Shown: positions 1 through 9,372, counted from the stretch's first letter. The stretch is DNA of 64,000 nt from Bacteroidota bacterium (GCA_018266755.1 JAFDZW010000001.1:21635-85634), one strand, 5' to 3'. A program made the numbers and translations. The notes: a model not told the origin generated them from the letters alone.

Positions 1-1
1 G

Positions 2-307
2 AAGGTCGTCAAAAAGATCTACGACCAGATGCCGGACCCGAAGTATGTGATCGCAATGGGCGCCTGCTCGTCGAGCGGCGGTATCTACCGTACGTATTCG
101 GTGGTGCAGGGCATCAACCAGTTTATTCCGGTGGATGTGTATGTGGCCGGGTGTCCGCCGCGTCCGGATAGCGTCATTAAGGCGCTCATGGAAGTGCAGG
201 CGATGATCTCGGGCGACAAGCCCTTCCAGCGCGGGACGGTCATCGGTAACGAAGAGAAGATCTACGAGATCGGTCTGCCGGAACACGGCGAGCTCGTGAG
301 CGCCTGA
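2..307 (+). CDS. nuoB: NADH-quinone oxidoreductase subunit B, C-terminal part (5' end outside window)
   Basis: This is the last 101 residues of the complex I subunit that carries iron-sulfur cluster N2 and passes electrons towards quinone. The frame is open from base 2. GACSSSGG and AGCPPRPD hold the last two cysteine ligands expected for the N2 [4Fe-4S] cluster; the paired-Cys motif lies upstream of the window. The tail (about 30 residues after the ALMEVQ helix) is slightly longer than in minimal NuoB proteins. nuoC and nuoD follow about 2 kb downstream, but an opposite-strand peroxidase gene and a terminator hairpin at 341-357 separate them, so nuoB seems to close one transcript. The family call is secure; only the 5' end is missing. 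Confidence 0.95.
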   Translation, partial: KVVKKIYDQMPDPKYVIAMGACSSSGGIYRTYSVVQGINQFIPVDVYVAGCPPRPDSVIKALMEVQAMISGDKPFQRGTVIGNEEKIYEIGLPEHGELVSA

Positions 308-335
308 TCTCGTTCTTTGAAAACTGTGAGTAAAG

Positions 336-362
336 AAAAACCCCGGCACTGCCGGGGTTTTT
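336..362. terminator. Bidirectional Rho-independent terminator between nuoB and the peroxidase gene
   Basis: A perfect stem CCCCGGC (341-347) / GCCGGGG (351-357) with loop ACT is flanked by A5 upstream and T6 downstream. It can therefore end transcripts in both directions, between two convergent genes. Confidence 0.85.
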
Positions 363-393
363 CGATCTTACGGGCTGTCGTGGTGTGTGTGCG

Positions 394-1620
394 TTACTTC
401 ACCCACGGATTGCTGAAGGATGCGTCGGTCGTGAACTGCGTATCGGTCAGCGTCTCGAGGAATGCCTTCAAATCCGAAAGCTCCTGCTGGCTGAGTCCGA
501 GTGGCTTCACTGCGGGGTCTTTATAGTATGTTTGGTTCGAACCGCCGCTGTTATAATGCTGCAGCACATCGTCGAGGGTTGCGAAGCGGCCGTCGTGCAT
601 GTACGGAGCGGTCAGCGCGATATTGCGAAGCGTCGGCACCTTGAACTTGTTGATGTCCGCCACGGCCTTGGTGATCTTGAAGCGTCCGAGATCCTTGTCG
701 CTCGGCACCAAACCGTTGTTACGGAATTCGGAGTTCGAGAAGTTGTAGCCGTTATGGCAGGCGATACAATTCGCCTTGGCCGGATTGATGAAAAGCTGGA
801 AGCCACGCTTTGCCGCGTCGCCGATGGCCGTCTTGTTACCTGAGTTGTACTGGTCGAACGGGCTCGAATGGCTGATCATCGTACGCTCGAAGGACGTGAT
901 CGCTTTGACCATCCGATCAAGCGTGATGTCCGACGTACCATACGCATCCTTGAACATCCCGGAGTAACCCGGCATACCTTGCGGGGTGGAGTTCAAGCGG
1001 TGGAAGAGGAACATGGTGTCATTCGACCCCGGATCGGAGCCATAGCCGTTGGCGGTGCTGTCGTTCTGGAATCGCGAAAGATTGTTGCCCATCTCGATCG
1101 GGCTGAACATCGGTCCCGGCGTATGTTTCTCGAGCGTCGCAAACTTGCCGTCCCACGTGAACGACGTATTGAATGCGACATTCGTCAGCGTCGGAGCATT
1201 GCGAACGCCCTGTGCATTCTCGACGCCGACACTGAAGCTGCGGTGGTTCGGGTCAGTGAACGCATATTGCGGGTCGTGGCACGACGCGCAGGCGATGCCG
1301 CTCGACGGCGAGAACTTCACGCCGAAGCTGTCACGAGGGTTCATGGACTTGAGCACACTGATACGTCCGTCGTAGAAGAGATGCCGACCGAGATCGATCT
1401 TCGCGGCTGTCATCGGATTGTCATCCGGTGCAACGACATTAGGAGCAGTCGTTGGGATCGGCGACGGAAGATCCGTCGGATTGGACGGCTGGTTATTCGT
1501 CGAGTTCGGATCCACGATAGGGTCATCTTTTTTACAAGACGAAAGGAACAGCATTCCGCCGAGAGCCAATAACAGTGATGTGAACCGGACTCTACGGTTC
1601 AGGGAGAAGGCGATTTTCAT
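394..1620 (-). CDS. Di-haem cytochrome c peroxidase (CcpA/MauG family), lipoprotein
   Basis: This periplasmic di-haem peroxidase reduces H2O2 with electrons from cytochrome c. The two c-type haem motifs are CASCH (Cys about 111) and CIACH (Cys about 285), the arrangement of the CcpA/MauG family; the 408 aa length also fits. The ATG at 1618-1620 was chosen because it gives a clean signal, MKIAFSLNRR followed by a hydrophobic stretch and lipobox FLSSC (Cys29), so the protein is probably a lipoprotein. The frame stays open upstream to 1758, but that extension is not signal-like. After Cys29 comes a Pro/Thr/Asn-rich linker, then the catalytic region starting near NPMTAAKIDLGRHLFYD. The gene lies inside the nuo cluster on the opposite strand. 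I cannot separate true peroxidase from MauG-type activity by reading. Confidence 0.9.
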   Translation of the reverse strand: MKIAFSLNRRVRFTSLLLALGGMLFLSSCKKDDPIVDPNSTNNQPSNPTDLPSPIPTTAPNVVAPDDNPMTAAKIDLGRHLFYDGRISVLKSMNPRDSFGVKFSPSSGIACASCHDPQYAFTDPNHRSFSVGVENAQGVRNAPTLTNVAFNTSFTWDGKFATLEKHTPGPMFSPIEMGNNLSRFQNDSTANGYGSDPGSNDTMFLFHRLNSTPQGMPGYSGMFKDAYGTSDITLDRMVKAITSFERTMISHSSPFDQYNSGNKTAIGDAAKRGFQLFINPAKANCIACHNGYNFSNSEFRNNGLVPSDKDLGRFKITKAVADINKFKVPTLRNIALTAPYMHDGRFATLDDVLQHYNSGGSNQTYYKDPAVKPLGLSQQELSDLKAFLETLTDTQFTTDASFSNPWVK

Positions 1621-2276
1621 ACGAGTACTTATGAAGGAGATGATGAACGATGCGACCGCGAGAACTCCATCGCGACGGTTTCGGGGATACAACGTTGTAC
1701 CCGAATTCGTCTGAATCCTCACTTCAAATAACACCCTGACCCCATAAAAGTTACGCATGGTGCAAGGATTTTACCCTGTAGTCGTTTCATGAATAACGAC
1801 CCCCCAAAAAAACAAAAAGAGAACCGCTGTGCCACTCACACGACGGTTCTCTTTACCAAGGTTTCCTGTTAAGGCATTCGATTGGCTCTAAGCGCAACAG
1901 GATATGTGTCGCTCATTGTGCCGTCGTTCATGCGGTAACATATTCAAACTTCTTAGTTAAGCCATTCAATGAGCGTAGATGAATATTTATTCATCGTAAA
2001 TCTATAATTGATTGATTTACAACACTTTCCATGACATTTGACGTGGATCCTCTGTGGTTCGCAAAAATGGCAAAATCTTACTCGTCAGCAAAACGAGACT
2101 AAAATGAACAGATTTACCAAAAAATTCAGTCAGTAGCGGAATCCTGTTAGTATAGATTTTTGAGAATGTCGAATCAGACTTGGGGTGGAGTTCATATGGG
2201 CCCTCACGAACCCACGGTCTATAAGTTATTCTATTTTCTCGCACAATCTCGAATTGCAGATTGTTATTATTGCACT
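1621..2276. other. Divergent intergenic region upstream of the peroxidase gene and nuoC
   Basis: No convincing gene lies here. An imperfect palindrome with the perfect 12-base core TACAACGTTGTA (1688-1699) sits about 70 bases upstream of the peroxidase start and could be an operator. A hairpin AGAGAACCG (1818-1826) / CGGTTCTCT (1844-1852) with a 17-base loop follows. Two imperfect direct copies of GTTAAGnCATTCnAT occur near 1868 and 1955. The stretch 1960-2270 is visibly more AT-rich than the genes. A -7-like TATTATTG at 2265-2272 lies 4 bases before the nuoC start codon, which would give a leaderless nuoCD mRNA; no good -33 element was found for it. Confidence 0.45.
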
Positions 2277-2771
2277 ATGTTCAGCTTCGACCAGATCACA
2301 GCGGCCTTTCCGGGATTCCGGTATGAGGCGATCGATATCAACGGCACTCCGGGAGCGATCGTTGACCGCGATCAGATACTCAGCGTTGCGCAGATGCTGC
2401 GCGACGAATTTGGTTTTCGTCACATCGTCGATGGTCTCGGCATCGATCGTTTCGAGCGGAAGATGCGCTTCGAGATGACCTATAATCTCCGCAACCTCGA
2501 CACGAAGGAACGTGTGTTCCTAAAAGTACGATGTGACGAGCGCGATCCGCACCTTCCGTCGCTTACCAAGATCTGGGGCGGTACTGGCTGGCATGAGCGC
2601 GAAGCGTACGATATGTATGGCATCGTCTTTGACGGCCATGCCGATTTGCGCCGGATGTATATGCCGGAGGAATACGAGCATCACCCGTTGCGCAAAGACT
2701 TTCCGCTGACCGGTGTGCCGGGCTCGATCCCGTTGCCGGTCGATACGACCTTTACCGACCGCTTGAATTAA
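2277..2771 (+). CDS. nuoC: NADH-quinone oxidoreductase subunit C
   Basis: NuoC (30 kDa subunit) is part of the peripheral arm of complex I and contacts NuoD and NuoB. The protein is 164 aa, normal for a stand-alone NuoC. The signature is clear in the second half: WHEREAYDMYGIVFDGH followed by RRMYMPEEYEHHPLRKDFPLTG. The ATG at 2277 begins MFSFDQITAAFPG; the frame stays open to 2160, but the extra residues do not look like NuoC. nuoD follows after 25 bases, so the two are co-transcribed. A TATTATTG box ends 4 bases before the ATG, suggesting leaderless translation. The ordinary nuoB-nuoC junction is broken here by the peroxidase gene and about 650 bases of intergenic DNA. Confidence 0.93.
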   Translation: MFSFDQITAAFPGFRYEAIDINGTPGAIVDRDQILSVAQMLRDEFGFRHIVDGLGIDRFERKMRFEMTYNLRNLDTKERVFLKVRCDERDPHLPSLTKIWGGTGWHEREAYDMYGIVFDGHADLRRMYMPEEYEHHPLRKDFPLTGVPGSIPLPVDTTFTDRLN

Positions 2772-2796
2772 GATCCACCACGATCCGCCTGACGTC

Positions 2797-4065
2797 ATGG
2801 AAGAACGTTTCACTCGCGAGAATGCGCCGAACGAGAAGATCATCGAGGCTTTGCTGTCAAAGGACACGAGCGTGGTCATGGAGGAGGATGCACTCGAGCA
2901 CGAGATGATCCTGAATATGGGTCCGCAGCATCCGGCGACACACGGCGTGTTGCGTGTGGTGCTCCGCCTCGACGGCGAACTGGTGCTCAGCGCGAAATGC
3001 GAACTCGGGTATCTGCACCGCGGCTACGAGAAGCTGGCGGAGAATATGACCTATCACGAGTTCATTCCGCATACCGATCGTCTCGACTATATCTCGCCGA
3101 TCGCCAACAACGTTGCATACGTGATGGCAGTCGAGAAGCTCATGAAGATCGAAGTGCCGCGTCGCGCACAGATCATTCGGACGTTAGCATGTGAGCTGGC
3201 TCGCATCAGTTCGCACCTCATGGCCGCGGGTGCGATGTCGATGGATGTGGGTGCACTCACGGTATTCGTCTGGGCCCTGCGCGAACGCGAAAAGATCTAC
3301 GATATTTACGACGTGTTGACCGGCGTTCGGTTTACCGTCAGCTATATGCGCATCGGTGGTGTGGCTCAAGACATCACGCCCGAGTGCATCAAGATGATCC
3401 GTGACTTCCTCAACGGTCTGCCGGAAACCACCATCGAGATCGGTAAGATGCTTCATAAAAACCGCATCTTCCTCGAACGATGCGAAAACATCGGCATTAT
3501 GTCGGCCGAAGAGGCAATCGATATCGGTTGGACCGGTCCGAACCTTCGGGCCTCGGGCGTTGCGTACGATCTGCGCCGCGACGAGCCATATCTGATCTAT
3601 CCGGAGCTTGACTTTAAGGTTATCACGCGTACGGAAGGCGATGCGTTGGCACGCTATTTTGTCCGCTTCGATGAAGTTGCCGAGAGCGTAAAGATCTGTA
3701 AGCAGTGTCTCGATCTGCTCGAGCGCGAACCCGGTCCGGTGCTTGCCGACGATGCAAAGCATGTGCTTCCGCATAAGGATGAGGTCTATACCTCGATGGA
3801 AGATCTCATCAACGACTTCATGCTTGTCAACTTCGGCCAGCAACCTCCGAAGGGCGAGAGCTATGCAGGCATCGAAGCGTCGAAAGGCGAACTGGGTTGG
3901 TATTTGGTTTCCGATGGCACGGGGCAGCCGTGGAGATCGAAGATTCGCAGTCCAAGTTTTGTAAATCTTCAGGGACTTTCTCGTATGCTCGAAGGGGCGA
4001 TGATCTCCGACGTTGTCGCGATCATCGGATCGATCGATCCGATCATGGGCGAAGCGGATAAGTGA
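2797..4065 (+). CDS. nuoD: NADH-quinone oxidoreductase subunit D
   Basis: NuoD (49 kDa subunit) forms much of the quinone-binding cavity of complex I next to NuoB. The 422 aa protein shows the family landmarks: MGPQHPATHGVLRVVLRLDGE near residue 47, ELGYLHRGYEKLAE, YHEFIPHTDRLDYISP, the conserved DVGALTVFVWALREREKIYDIYD stretch (given here only as a landmark near residue 145), RASGVAYDLRRDEPY, and the closing GSIDPIMGEADK. An N-terminal extension of about 40 acidic residues precedes the core. It is the second gene of nuoCD. The next gene is a copper chaperone, so the remaining nuo genes must lie elsewhere. Confidence 0.95.
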   Translation: MEERFTRENAPNEKIIEALLSKDTSVVMEEDALEHEMILNMGPQHPATHGVLRVVLRLDGELVLSAKCELGYLHRGYEKLAENMTYHEFIPHTDRLDYISPIANNVAYVMAVEKLMKIEVPRRAQIIRTLACELARISSHLMAAGAMSMDVGALTVFVWALREREKIYDIYDVLTGVRFTVSYMRIGGVAQDITPECIKMIRDFLNGLPETTIEIGKMLHKNRIFLERCENIGIMSAEEAIDIGWTGPNLRASGVAYDLRRDEPYLIYPELDFKVITRTEGDALARYFVRFDEVAESVKICKQCLDLLEREPGPVLADDAKHVLPHKDEVYTSMEDLINDFMLVNFGQQPPKGESYAGIEASKGELGWYLVSDGTGQPWRSKIRSPSFVNLQGLSRMLEGAMISDVVAIIGSIDPIMGEADK

Positions 4066-4129
4066 TCGGCGGCGTGTAACGCAGGCAGCAATAGATCGTA
4101 CATGAGTTAGATAGAATCGAAGGATACGT

Positions 4130-4351
4130 ATGAAACAGGAAACGATCGCAATTGAAGGAATGCATTGCAATGGCTGTGTCCGTAGTGTTACCAATGCATT
4201 GAAACAGGTTCAGGGTGTTGCGGACGTCGAAGTCTCCTTGCAAGAGCAGCGTGCGCGGGTGACGTACGATGAAGTAAACGTCGCGTTCGCCGATCTGCGC
4301 CATGCCGTAGAAGAAGCCGGTTATTCGGCGAGCGAATATGTCGCTGCCTGA
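4130..4351 (+). CDS. copZ: CopZ-like heavy-metal-binding copper chaperone
   Basis: This 73 aa cytosolic protein is a single ferredoxin-like heavy-metal-associated (HMA) domain. The metal site is GMHCNGC near residues 10-16, the GMxCxxC motif of copper chaperones. Its stop codon overlaps the start of the copper ATPase gene by 14 bases, so translation is coupled and the chaperone probably hands Cu(I) to the pump. The loop has Asn-Gly between the cysteines, which fits the CopZ/Atx1 pattern. Specificity for copper rather than another soft metal is inferred from the neighbouring CPC-type ATPase. Confidence 0.9.
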   Translation: MKQETIAIEGMHCNGCVRSVTNALKQVQGVADVEVSLQEQRARVTYDEVNVAFADLRHAVEEAGYSASEYVAA

Positions 4352-6557
4352 ATCCGCACCGGCCACGAAGACACTCCCGACACGAGAAGAGCGGTTCCTT
4401 GTTGAGGGGATGGATTGCGCGGCGTGTGTCACGCGCATCGAGACCGCCATCAAAAAACTTCCCGGTATCGAGAATGCGTCGGTAAACCTTGCTACCGGCG
4501 AGGCCAGTGTACGCTATCGTCCCGATCTCGTCGCAGCGATCGAACTGAAAAAAACGGTCGATAAGGTTGGCTACCATGCTGTCGATCTGCCCGAATCGGA
4601 CCTCCACGAGCATCACGTTGCAGAAGCAGCAGCCATTTATCGAACCCGCAAAGTAAAGTTTATTGTCGCCGCCTCGCTGACTTTGCCAATCCTCGTGATC
4701 AGCATGTTCATGCTTGATTTTGCAGGAAGCGATTGGGTACAGTTCGTGCTTGCAACTCCGGTGGTTCTTTGGAGCGGCTCGCACTTTTATATCGGCGGCT
4801 TCAAGTCGGCGCGTGCAAAGGCGCCGGATATGAACACACTGGTTGGTCTGAGCGTGGCCACTGCCTATCTGTACAGCACCGTTGTTATTGTGTTCCCGCA
4901 TCTACTCGCGCACACGACCGGTCACCATGTGTACTTCGAATCTGCGGCGACGATCGTTAGTTTGATTTTGCTTGGCGGTCTGATGGAAATGCGAGCGTCG
5001 CGAAAAGCAGGCGCTGCGATGCGCACGTTGCTCGGACAACAGGCGAAGATGGCCACGATCGTTCGCAACGGGAGCGACACGACGATCCCGGTCGAAGACG
5101 TTCGCACAGGCGATGTGCTTCTGGTCCGTGCCGGCGAGAAGATCCCCGTTGATGGGCGAATCACCAACGGGGCAGGCCTTCTTGACGAAGCGATGATGAC
5201 CGGGGAATCGAAACCTGTGCGTCGTTCGCTCGGCGAAGAGGTGATCGGTTCGACGGTATTGCAGGAAGGAGTTATTCAGATCGAAGCGGTTCGCGTCGGA
5301 AAGGCGACGATCCTTCAACAGATCGTCCGGCTGGTCGAGCGTGCACAAGAGACCAAAGCGCCGATCGCACGACTTGCAGATACCGTGAGCGGATATTTCG
5401 TACAAGGGGTGATCCTTGTCGCACTTCTGACGTTTGTCGTGTGGTTCGTACTCTCACCGGCCGATAAATTTTCTTCGGCGCTGGTGCCGTTCATTTCTGT
5501 GCTGATCATCGCATGCCCGTGTGCCCTCGGACTTGCGACACCAACCGCCATCATGGTTGCAACAGGCAGGGCATCCGAGCTCGGGATCCTCATTCGCAAG
5601 GGGGATGCGCTGGAGAAAGCATCAAAACTCGATACAATCATTCTTGATAAGACAGGGACGCTGACTCTGTCGGAACCGACGGTCACCTCGTTTACTATAG
5701 TTGGCGGAGCATCGCGCGAACGAGTTCTTTCGTATGCACTCTCACTCGAACGCAACTCGTCCCATCCGATCGCCAAAGCGATCGTCCGCTATGCAGAAGC
5801 GAACGGCGCGTCGGTTGCCTCAACCTCCCATTTCGAAGCGGTCGAGAGCAAAGGCGTGATCGGTACAGTGGATGGCTCGAACGTTCTGATCGGCAATGCA
5901 GCGTTCTTAGCCGCGCATGGTGTACCGCTACAGACAGATACAGACGACAAGATATGCGTGGGCATGGATGATACGCTATGTGCCACCATCGCCATCGGCC
6001 AGGGATTGAAACCCGGTACTTCAGAAGGTGTCGCGCGGTTGCGGGCATTCGGAATCGACGTCGTGATGATGACGGGGGATACGGAGTCTGCCGCACGCGA
6101 GATTGCAACGCAGGCTGGTATCGCGAACGTCATGTCGCAGGTGCTCCCGTATCAAAAAGCGGAGATGGTGCGGCAATTGCAAGCCGAAGGCAAGAAAGTC
6201 GGCATGGTTGGCGATGGGATCAACGACGCCCCCGCACTTGCGCAGGCCGACGTCGGCTTTGCAATCGGTTCGGGGACGGACGTCGCAATGGAGGCTGCCG
6301 ATATTACACTGATGCGTGACGATCTCGGTGCCGTAGCGGACTCACTCGTTCTCTCGCAACAGACACTTCGCGTGATCAAACAGAATCTGTTCTTCAGCTT
6401 TGTCTATAACAGTCTCGGTATCCCGATCGCCGCGGGGGTACTCTATCCTGCCTTTGGTCTCTTACTTAATCCCATGATCGGCTCGTTGGCGATGGCGTTT
6501 AGCGACGTGAGCGTGATTGCGAACAGTCTGCGACTTCGCCGGGCAGCCGCTCGCTGA
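4338..6557 (+). CDS. copA: Copper-translocating P1B-type ATPase
   Basis: This inner-membrane Cu(I) export ATPase has 739 aa, a usual length for CopA with one metal-binding domain. Landmarks in order: one N-terminal HMA domain with GMDCAAC (Cys27, Cys30); MB membrane helices; the actuator motif MTGESKP; the transmembrane metal site CPC (Cys393, Cys395) in IIACPCALGLATP; the phosphorylation motif DKTGTLT (Asp about 437); the soft-metal SHPIA motif; and GDGINDAP near 625. The CPC motif is the Cu(I)/Ag(I) type. The gene overlaps copZ by 14 bases, forming a two-gene copper-efflux operon. No CueR- or CsoR-type regulator is next to it. Confidence 0.95.
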   Translation: MSLPESAPATKTLPTREERFLVEGMDCAACVTRIETAIKKLPGIENASVNLATGEASVRYRPDLVAAIELKKTVDKVGYHAVDLPESDLHEHHVAEAAAIYRTRKVKFIVAASLTLPILVISMFMLDFAGSDWVQFVLATPVVLWSGSHFYIGGFKSARAKAPDMNTLVGLSVATAYLYSTVVIVFPHLLAHTTGHHVYFESAATIVSLILLGGLMEMRASRKAGAAMRTLLGQQAKMATIVRNGSDTTIPVEDVRTGDVLLVRAGEKIPVDGRITNGAGLLDEAMMTGESKPVRRSLGEEVIGSTVLQEGVIQIEAVRVGKATILQQIVRLVERAQETKAPIARLADTVSGYFVQGVILVALLTFVVWFVLSPADKFSSALVPFISVLIIACPCALGLATPTAIMVATGRASELGILIRKGDALEKASKLDTIILDKTGTLTLSEPTVTSFTIVGGASRERVLSYALSLERNSSHPIAKAIVRYAEANGASVASTSHFEAVESKGVIGTVDGSNVLIGNAAFLAAHGVPLQTDTDDKICVGMDDTLCATIAIGQGLKPGTSEGVARLRAFGIDVVMMTGDTESAAREIATQAGIANVMSQVLPYQKAEMVRQLQAEGKKVGMVGDGINDAPALAQADVGFAIGSGTDVAMEAADITLMRDDLGAVADSLVLSQQTLRVIKQNLFFSFVYNSLGIPIAAGVLYPAFGLLLNPMIGSLAMAFSDVSVIANSLRLRRAAAR

Positions 6558-6644
6558 GAAAAAATTTCGTATTTCTCCTTGCGCGCGATACATTCCTTTT
6601 GATACACCGTAGGTGGGCATAATTCACTGTTTGAGAAGAGAAGC

Positions 6645-7088
6645 ATGAATAGGATTAGCATCAAAACATTAGAACCGAAAGCATACGAAGCAATGCTTGG
6701 CCTCGAACGATATCTTCGAGAGTCGCCACTGAAGAAACCGCACATCGAGCTTATCAAAATCAGAGCATCGCAGATCAACGGTTGCGCATTCTGTCTTGGG
6801 ATGCACACCTACGACGCGAGGAAAGCGGGCGAAACAGAGCAACGTATTTATGCGCTCAACGCATGGGAGGAATCGCCGCTGTACACGGAAGAGGAACGTG
6901 CAATTCTTGCGCTGACAGATGCCGTAACACTGATCGCCGATACCCGCCTACCCGACGAGGTATATGCCAAAGTCGCTGCCGTGCTTGACGAGCACTACCT
7001 TGCCGCCGCGATTATGGCGATCGTGACAATCAATGCCTGGAATCGCATCGCGATCTCGACACGGATGGTCTGGCAGGATCCGCAATAA
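6645..7088 (+). CDS. Carboxymuconolactone decarboxylase / AhpD-like protein
   Basis: This 147 aa all-helical protein carries the AhpD core: CAFCLGMH, with Cys47, Cys50 and His54, the redox CxxC plus the proton-relay histidine. Proteins of this group act as peroxide-linked thiol oxidoreductases or remain uncharacterised; members with the exact spacing CxxCxxxH usually belong to the alkylhydroperoxidase AhpD-like core family. It follows copA by 87 bases on the same strand but has no clear functional link. It converges with the DUF5916 gene 13 bases downstream and no terminator hairpin separates them. The family call is firm; the substrate is unknown. Confidence 0.85.
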   Translation: MNRISIKTLEPKAYEAMLGLERYLRESPLKKPHIELIKIRASQINGCAFCLGMHTYDARKAGETEQRIYALNAWEESPLYTEEERAILALTDAVTLIADTRLPDEVYAKVAAVLDEHYLAAAIMAIVTINAWNRIAISTRMVWQDPQ

Positions 7089-7101
7089 CGATGAGAGCGC
7101 C

Positions 7102-9372
7102 TTACCCTTGGATGAGGTACTGAATCTTGGCAAAGAAGTGACGCTCGGATGGTTGTAGTGTCGTCATGTTCGGGTCGAAGCTGCGATAGTCGTGCGACGA
7201 ACCGAGGTAGATACTACTGAATGGGTTGAGCTGATATGTCAATAGCGGATCGATTTCCAACGCCCGGCCGAAGCCGTCGTATTGTACGATCGTCCGGGCG
7301 CTGAATTCGCGTGAAAATTGGTACGTAACCTTCGCCCGGTAAATAGCGCCGCTGACAAGCGTCGAGCTTCCATCTTCCGATCGGAGTTGCTCATATGCAT
7401 AATTCGGTTCGATCGTTAAACCGGCGACCGGTTTGATCTTTGCTGAAAACGAGAGATCGAGCGTACGCGCAAGAACCGGAATATCGAGAAATCGAGCGAT
7501 GTTCGTGCCGCTGCTGACATCCCACGAGAACGATAACCATTCTGCCGGACGTGTGTCCCCATACACATCGAAGAAACCGAGGCGATTGAACTGGACACTG
7601 TGAAACCGCTCGGACCAAAGCCGATAATAGAGGTGGAGGTTCGATTGTCCGATGAAACCGAGATCGATCTCCGGCTTGATTGCGAAGAGTTTTCGGGCCC
7701 CGTTATATTCGAACTGCGAGTTTGTACTGAAGCTGATATCGAACTCGGACAACAGCCGCATCAGGCCGTGGTCTTCTTGCACGTACCACTTGTAGCCAAA
7801 GAAATCCGAGAAGTAGACAACGTCGGTTGTGGTGACGAAGCCGTTTGGGGTGCGAAAGGTCGGGCTCATGTTTCCGGCATTGAGCTGTATGTCGAGTGTG
7901 GGGGTGAACCGTTGAATGGTATACGATTGCGCAAACCCGTTGTATCGCTCGCCGTCGAGAGCATCGCTAAACTTGCCGTGATCGAACGATGTGTCGAGCC
8001 CTGCGATCGTGAGCGATTGTTCCTTTGTATCGCTATAGAGTACTTGCCCCGAGACCTCGATATTCTCGACAAGCTGCGCATGCCCGTCAAATCCGAATAC
8101 CCCGGAGATCCCGCCGTGTTCGTAGTTGCGGACATTCGCAAGCATCCCGAGCACGCGGTTGTCGCCGAACGAATGTTGCACACGAAGAATATTCGAGAGA
8201 CTCCGGCCCACATCGGGCAGGACGACGGTGTTCTCCGTCAACGGTATGAGCATCGGAGAATGCTCGTCAACTGCTCCGATATATGAGATGCTCGTTGCCT
8301 CGTTTCGTATGATTGCCTTCGCAGCAACGATCGGAGAGTTGATCGAGCGGGTATAGACGGCAAAGATGTTTGTATTGAATAGGTCCGCACCGTCTTGGAA
8401 GAACGGTCGGCGCTCGGGGTAGAACAATGCCAGCGTGGTGTTCGCGCTGATCTGTGCGGCATCGGACTCGACCTGACTGAAATCCGGATTAATCGATGCT
8501 TCGAGCGCCGTCGCTGTACCGAGCGCATATCGTGCACCGAACGAAGGATTCACCTCGACCTTCTCGTTGACCAGCGAAGCAACGCCATCATGTCGCAACG
8601 CTTGTTGAGAACCAACGATAGAAGGAAGCAATTCGAGCGAGCCGGACGGATGGATGTTCTCGATACCCGTAAGTGTGCCGAACTGACAAAACGGACATGG
8701 CACTTGAAAATTAATCGCTGCCCAGCTCATCTTATATGTTTTTTCCCGCGGATAGCTTCGCCAGAATGTTGCGTGGAAATGTTGTTGCGACAGATCAGGG
8801 AAGCGTAGCGAACGGAAGGGAATTTTCATCTCCATCTGCCAGCCGGTCGCAGTGATCTTCGCCTCACTCTGGTAAACAATATCGTACGATCCGTCCTCAT
8901 TGTTCTGGGTCCAGAACAAGTCTTCCTGAATGCCGAGCGGATTACAGTAGATCTCGAATGCACGTGTACCATCTCCATAGGTGTCGAGGATAATCCCCAT
9001 GAAATCGTTATCTCCGCCATTATCTCTGACCGTGCGCGAGGCACGAATGCTTGAGGGGTCCGGGTCGTCGGCGATCATGGCGATGTACAAGTTGTCATCG
9101 TCGTACGTGATGAGCGCACGTGTAGAAACCGGGGGCTTCATATTCGGCAGCGGAAACGACTGCGTGAAATCAGTAGCAATCGCAGCATTCGCCCACCCCG
9201 GATCCGAGACGTCGCCGTCGATCGTAATCTCGCCGGCACGCCTCGAGACGGCAAGCGACGGCTTGATCTGCGGTCTGAATTCCGTTTGCGCGGTGATCGG
9301 CTGCACATGCAACAGGAGGAGCAACGAGTAGAAAGCGGCCAGGAGAACGCCGCGGAGTAGTGAACGATACAT
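7102..9372 (-). CDS. CBM9-like / DUF5916 outer-membrane protein
   Basis: A 756 aa exported protein. Residues 1-28 are a signal peptide ending PITAQ. Residues about 40-200 form a CBM9-like beta-sandwich (GEITIDGDVSDPGWANA, DDDNLYIAMIADDPDPSSI, GWQMEMKIPFRSLRFP). From about 225 on is the DUF5916 region, rich in alternating aromatic and polar residues and ending in IQYLIQG, consistent with an outer-membrane beta-barrel. FYPERRPFFQDGADLF near residue 325 is a typical family landmark. The function of DUF5916 proteins is not established; a sugar- or polymer-binding surface role is only inferred from the CBM9-like domain. It is transcribed alone, convergent with the AhpD-like gene. Confidence 0.88.
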   Translation of the reverse strand: MYRSLLRGVLLAAFYSLLLLLHVQPITAQTEFRPQIKPSLAVSRRAGEITIDGDVSDPGWANAAIATDFTQSFPLPNMKPPVSTRALITYDDDNLYIAMIADDPDPSSIRASRTVRDNGGDNDFMGIILDTYGDGTRAFEIYCNPLGIQEDLFWTQNNEDGSYDIVYQSEAKITATGWQMEMKIPFRSLRFPDLSQQHFHATFWRSYPREKTYKMSWAAINFQVPCPFCQFGTLTGIENIHPSGSLELLPSIVGSQQALRHDGVASLVNEKVEVNPSFGARYALGTATALEASINPDFSQVESDAAQISANTTLALFYPERRPFFQDGADLFNTNIFAVYTRSINSPIVAAKAIIRNEATSISYIGAVDEHSPMLIPLTENTVVLPDVGRSLSNILRVQHSFGDNRVLGMLANVRNYEHGGISGVFGFDGHAQLVENIEVSGQVLYSDTKEQSLTIAGLDTSFDHGKFSDALDGERYNGFAQSYTIQRFTPTLDIQLNAGNMSPTFRTPNGFVTTTDVVYFSDFFGYKWYVQEDHGLMRLLSEFDISFSTNSQFEYNGARKLFAIKPEIDLGFIGQSNLHLYYRLWSERFHSVQFNRLGFFDVYGDTRPAEWLSFSWDVSSGTNIARFLDIPVLARTLDLSFSAKIKPVAGLTIEPNYAYEQLRSEDGSSTLVSGAIYRAKVTYQFSREFSARTIVQYDGFGRALEIDPLLTYQLNPFSSIYLGSSHDYRSFDPNMTTLQPSERHFFAKIQYLIQG

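Noticed and set aside
385..1572. Plus-strand frames opposite the peroxidase gene
   Set aside because: The minus-strand frame has two haem motifs and a lipoprotein signal; the plus-strand frames are its shadows.
1868..1972. Imperfect direct repeats GTTAAGnCATTCnAT as insertion-site duplication
   Set aside because: Only about 13 of 15 bases agree and no mobile element lies between them.
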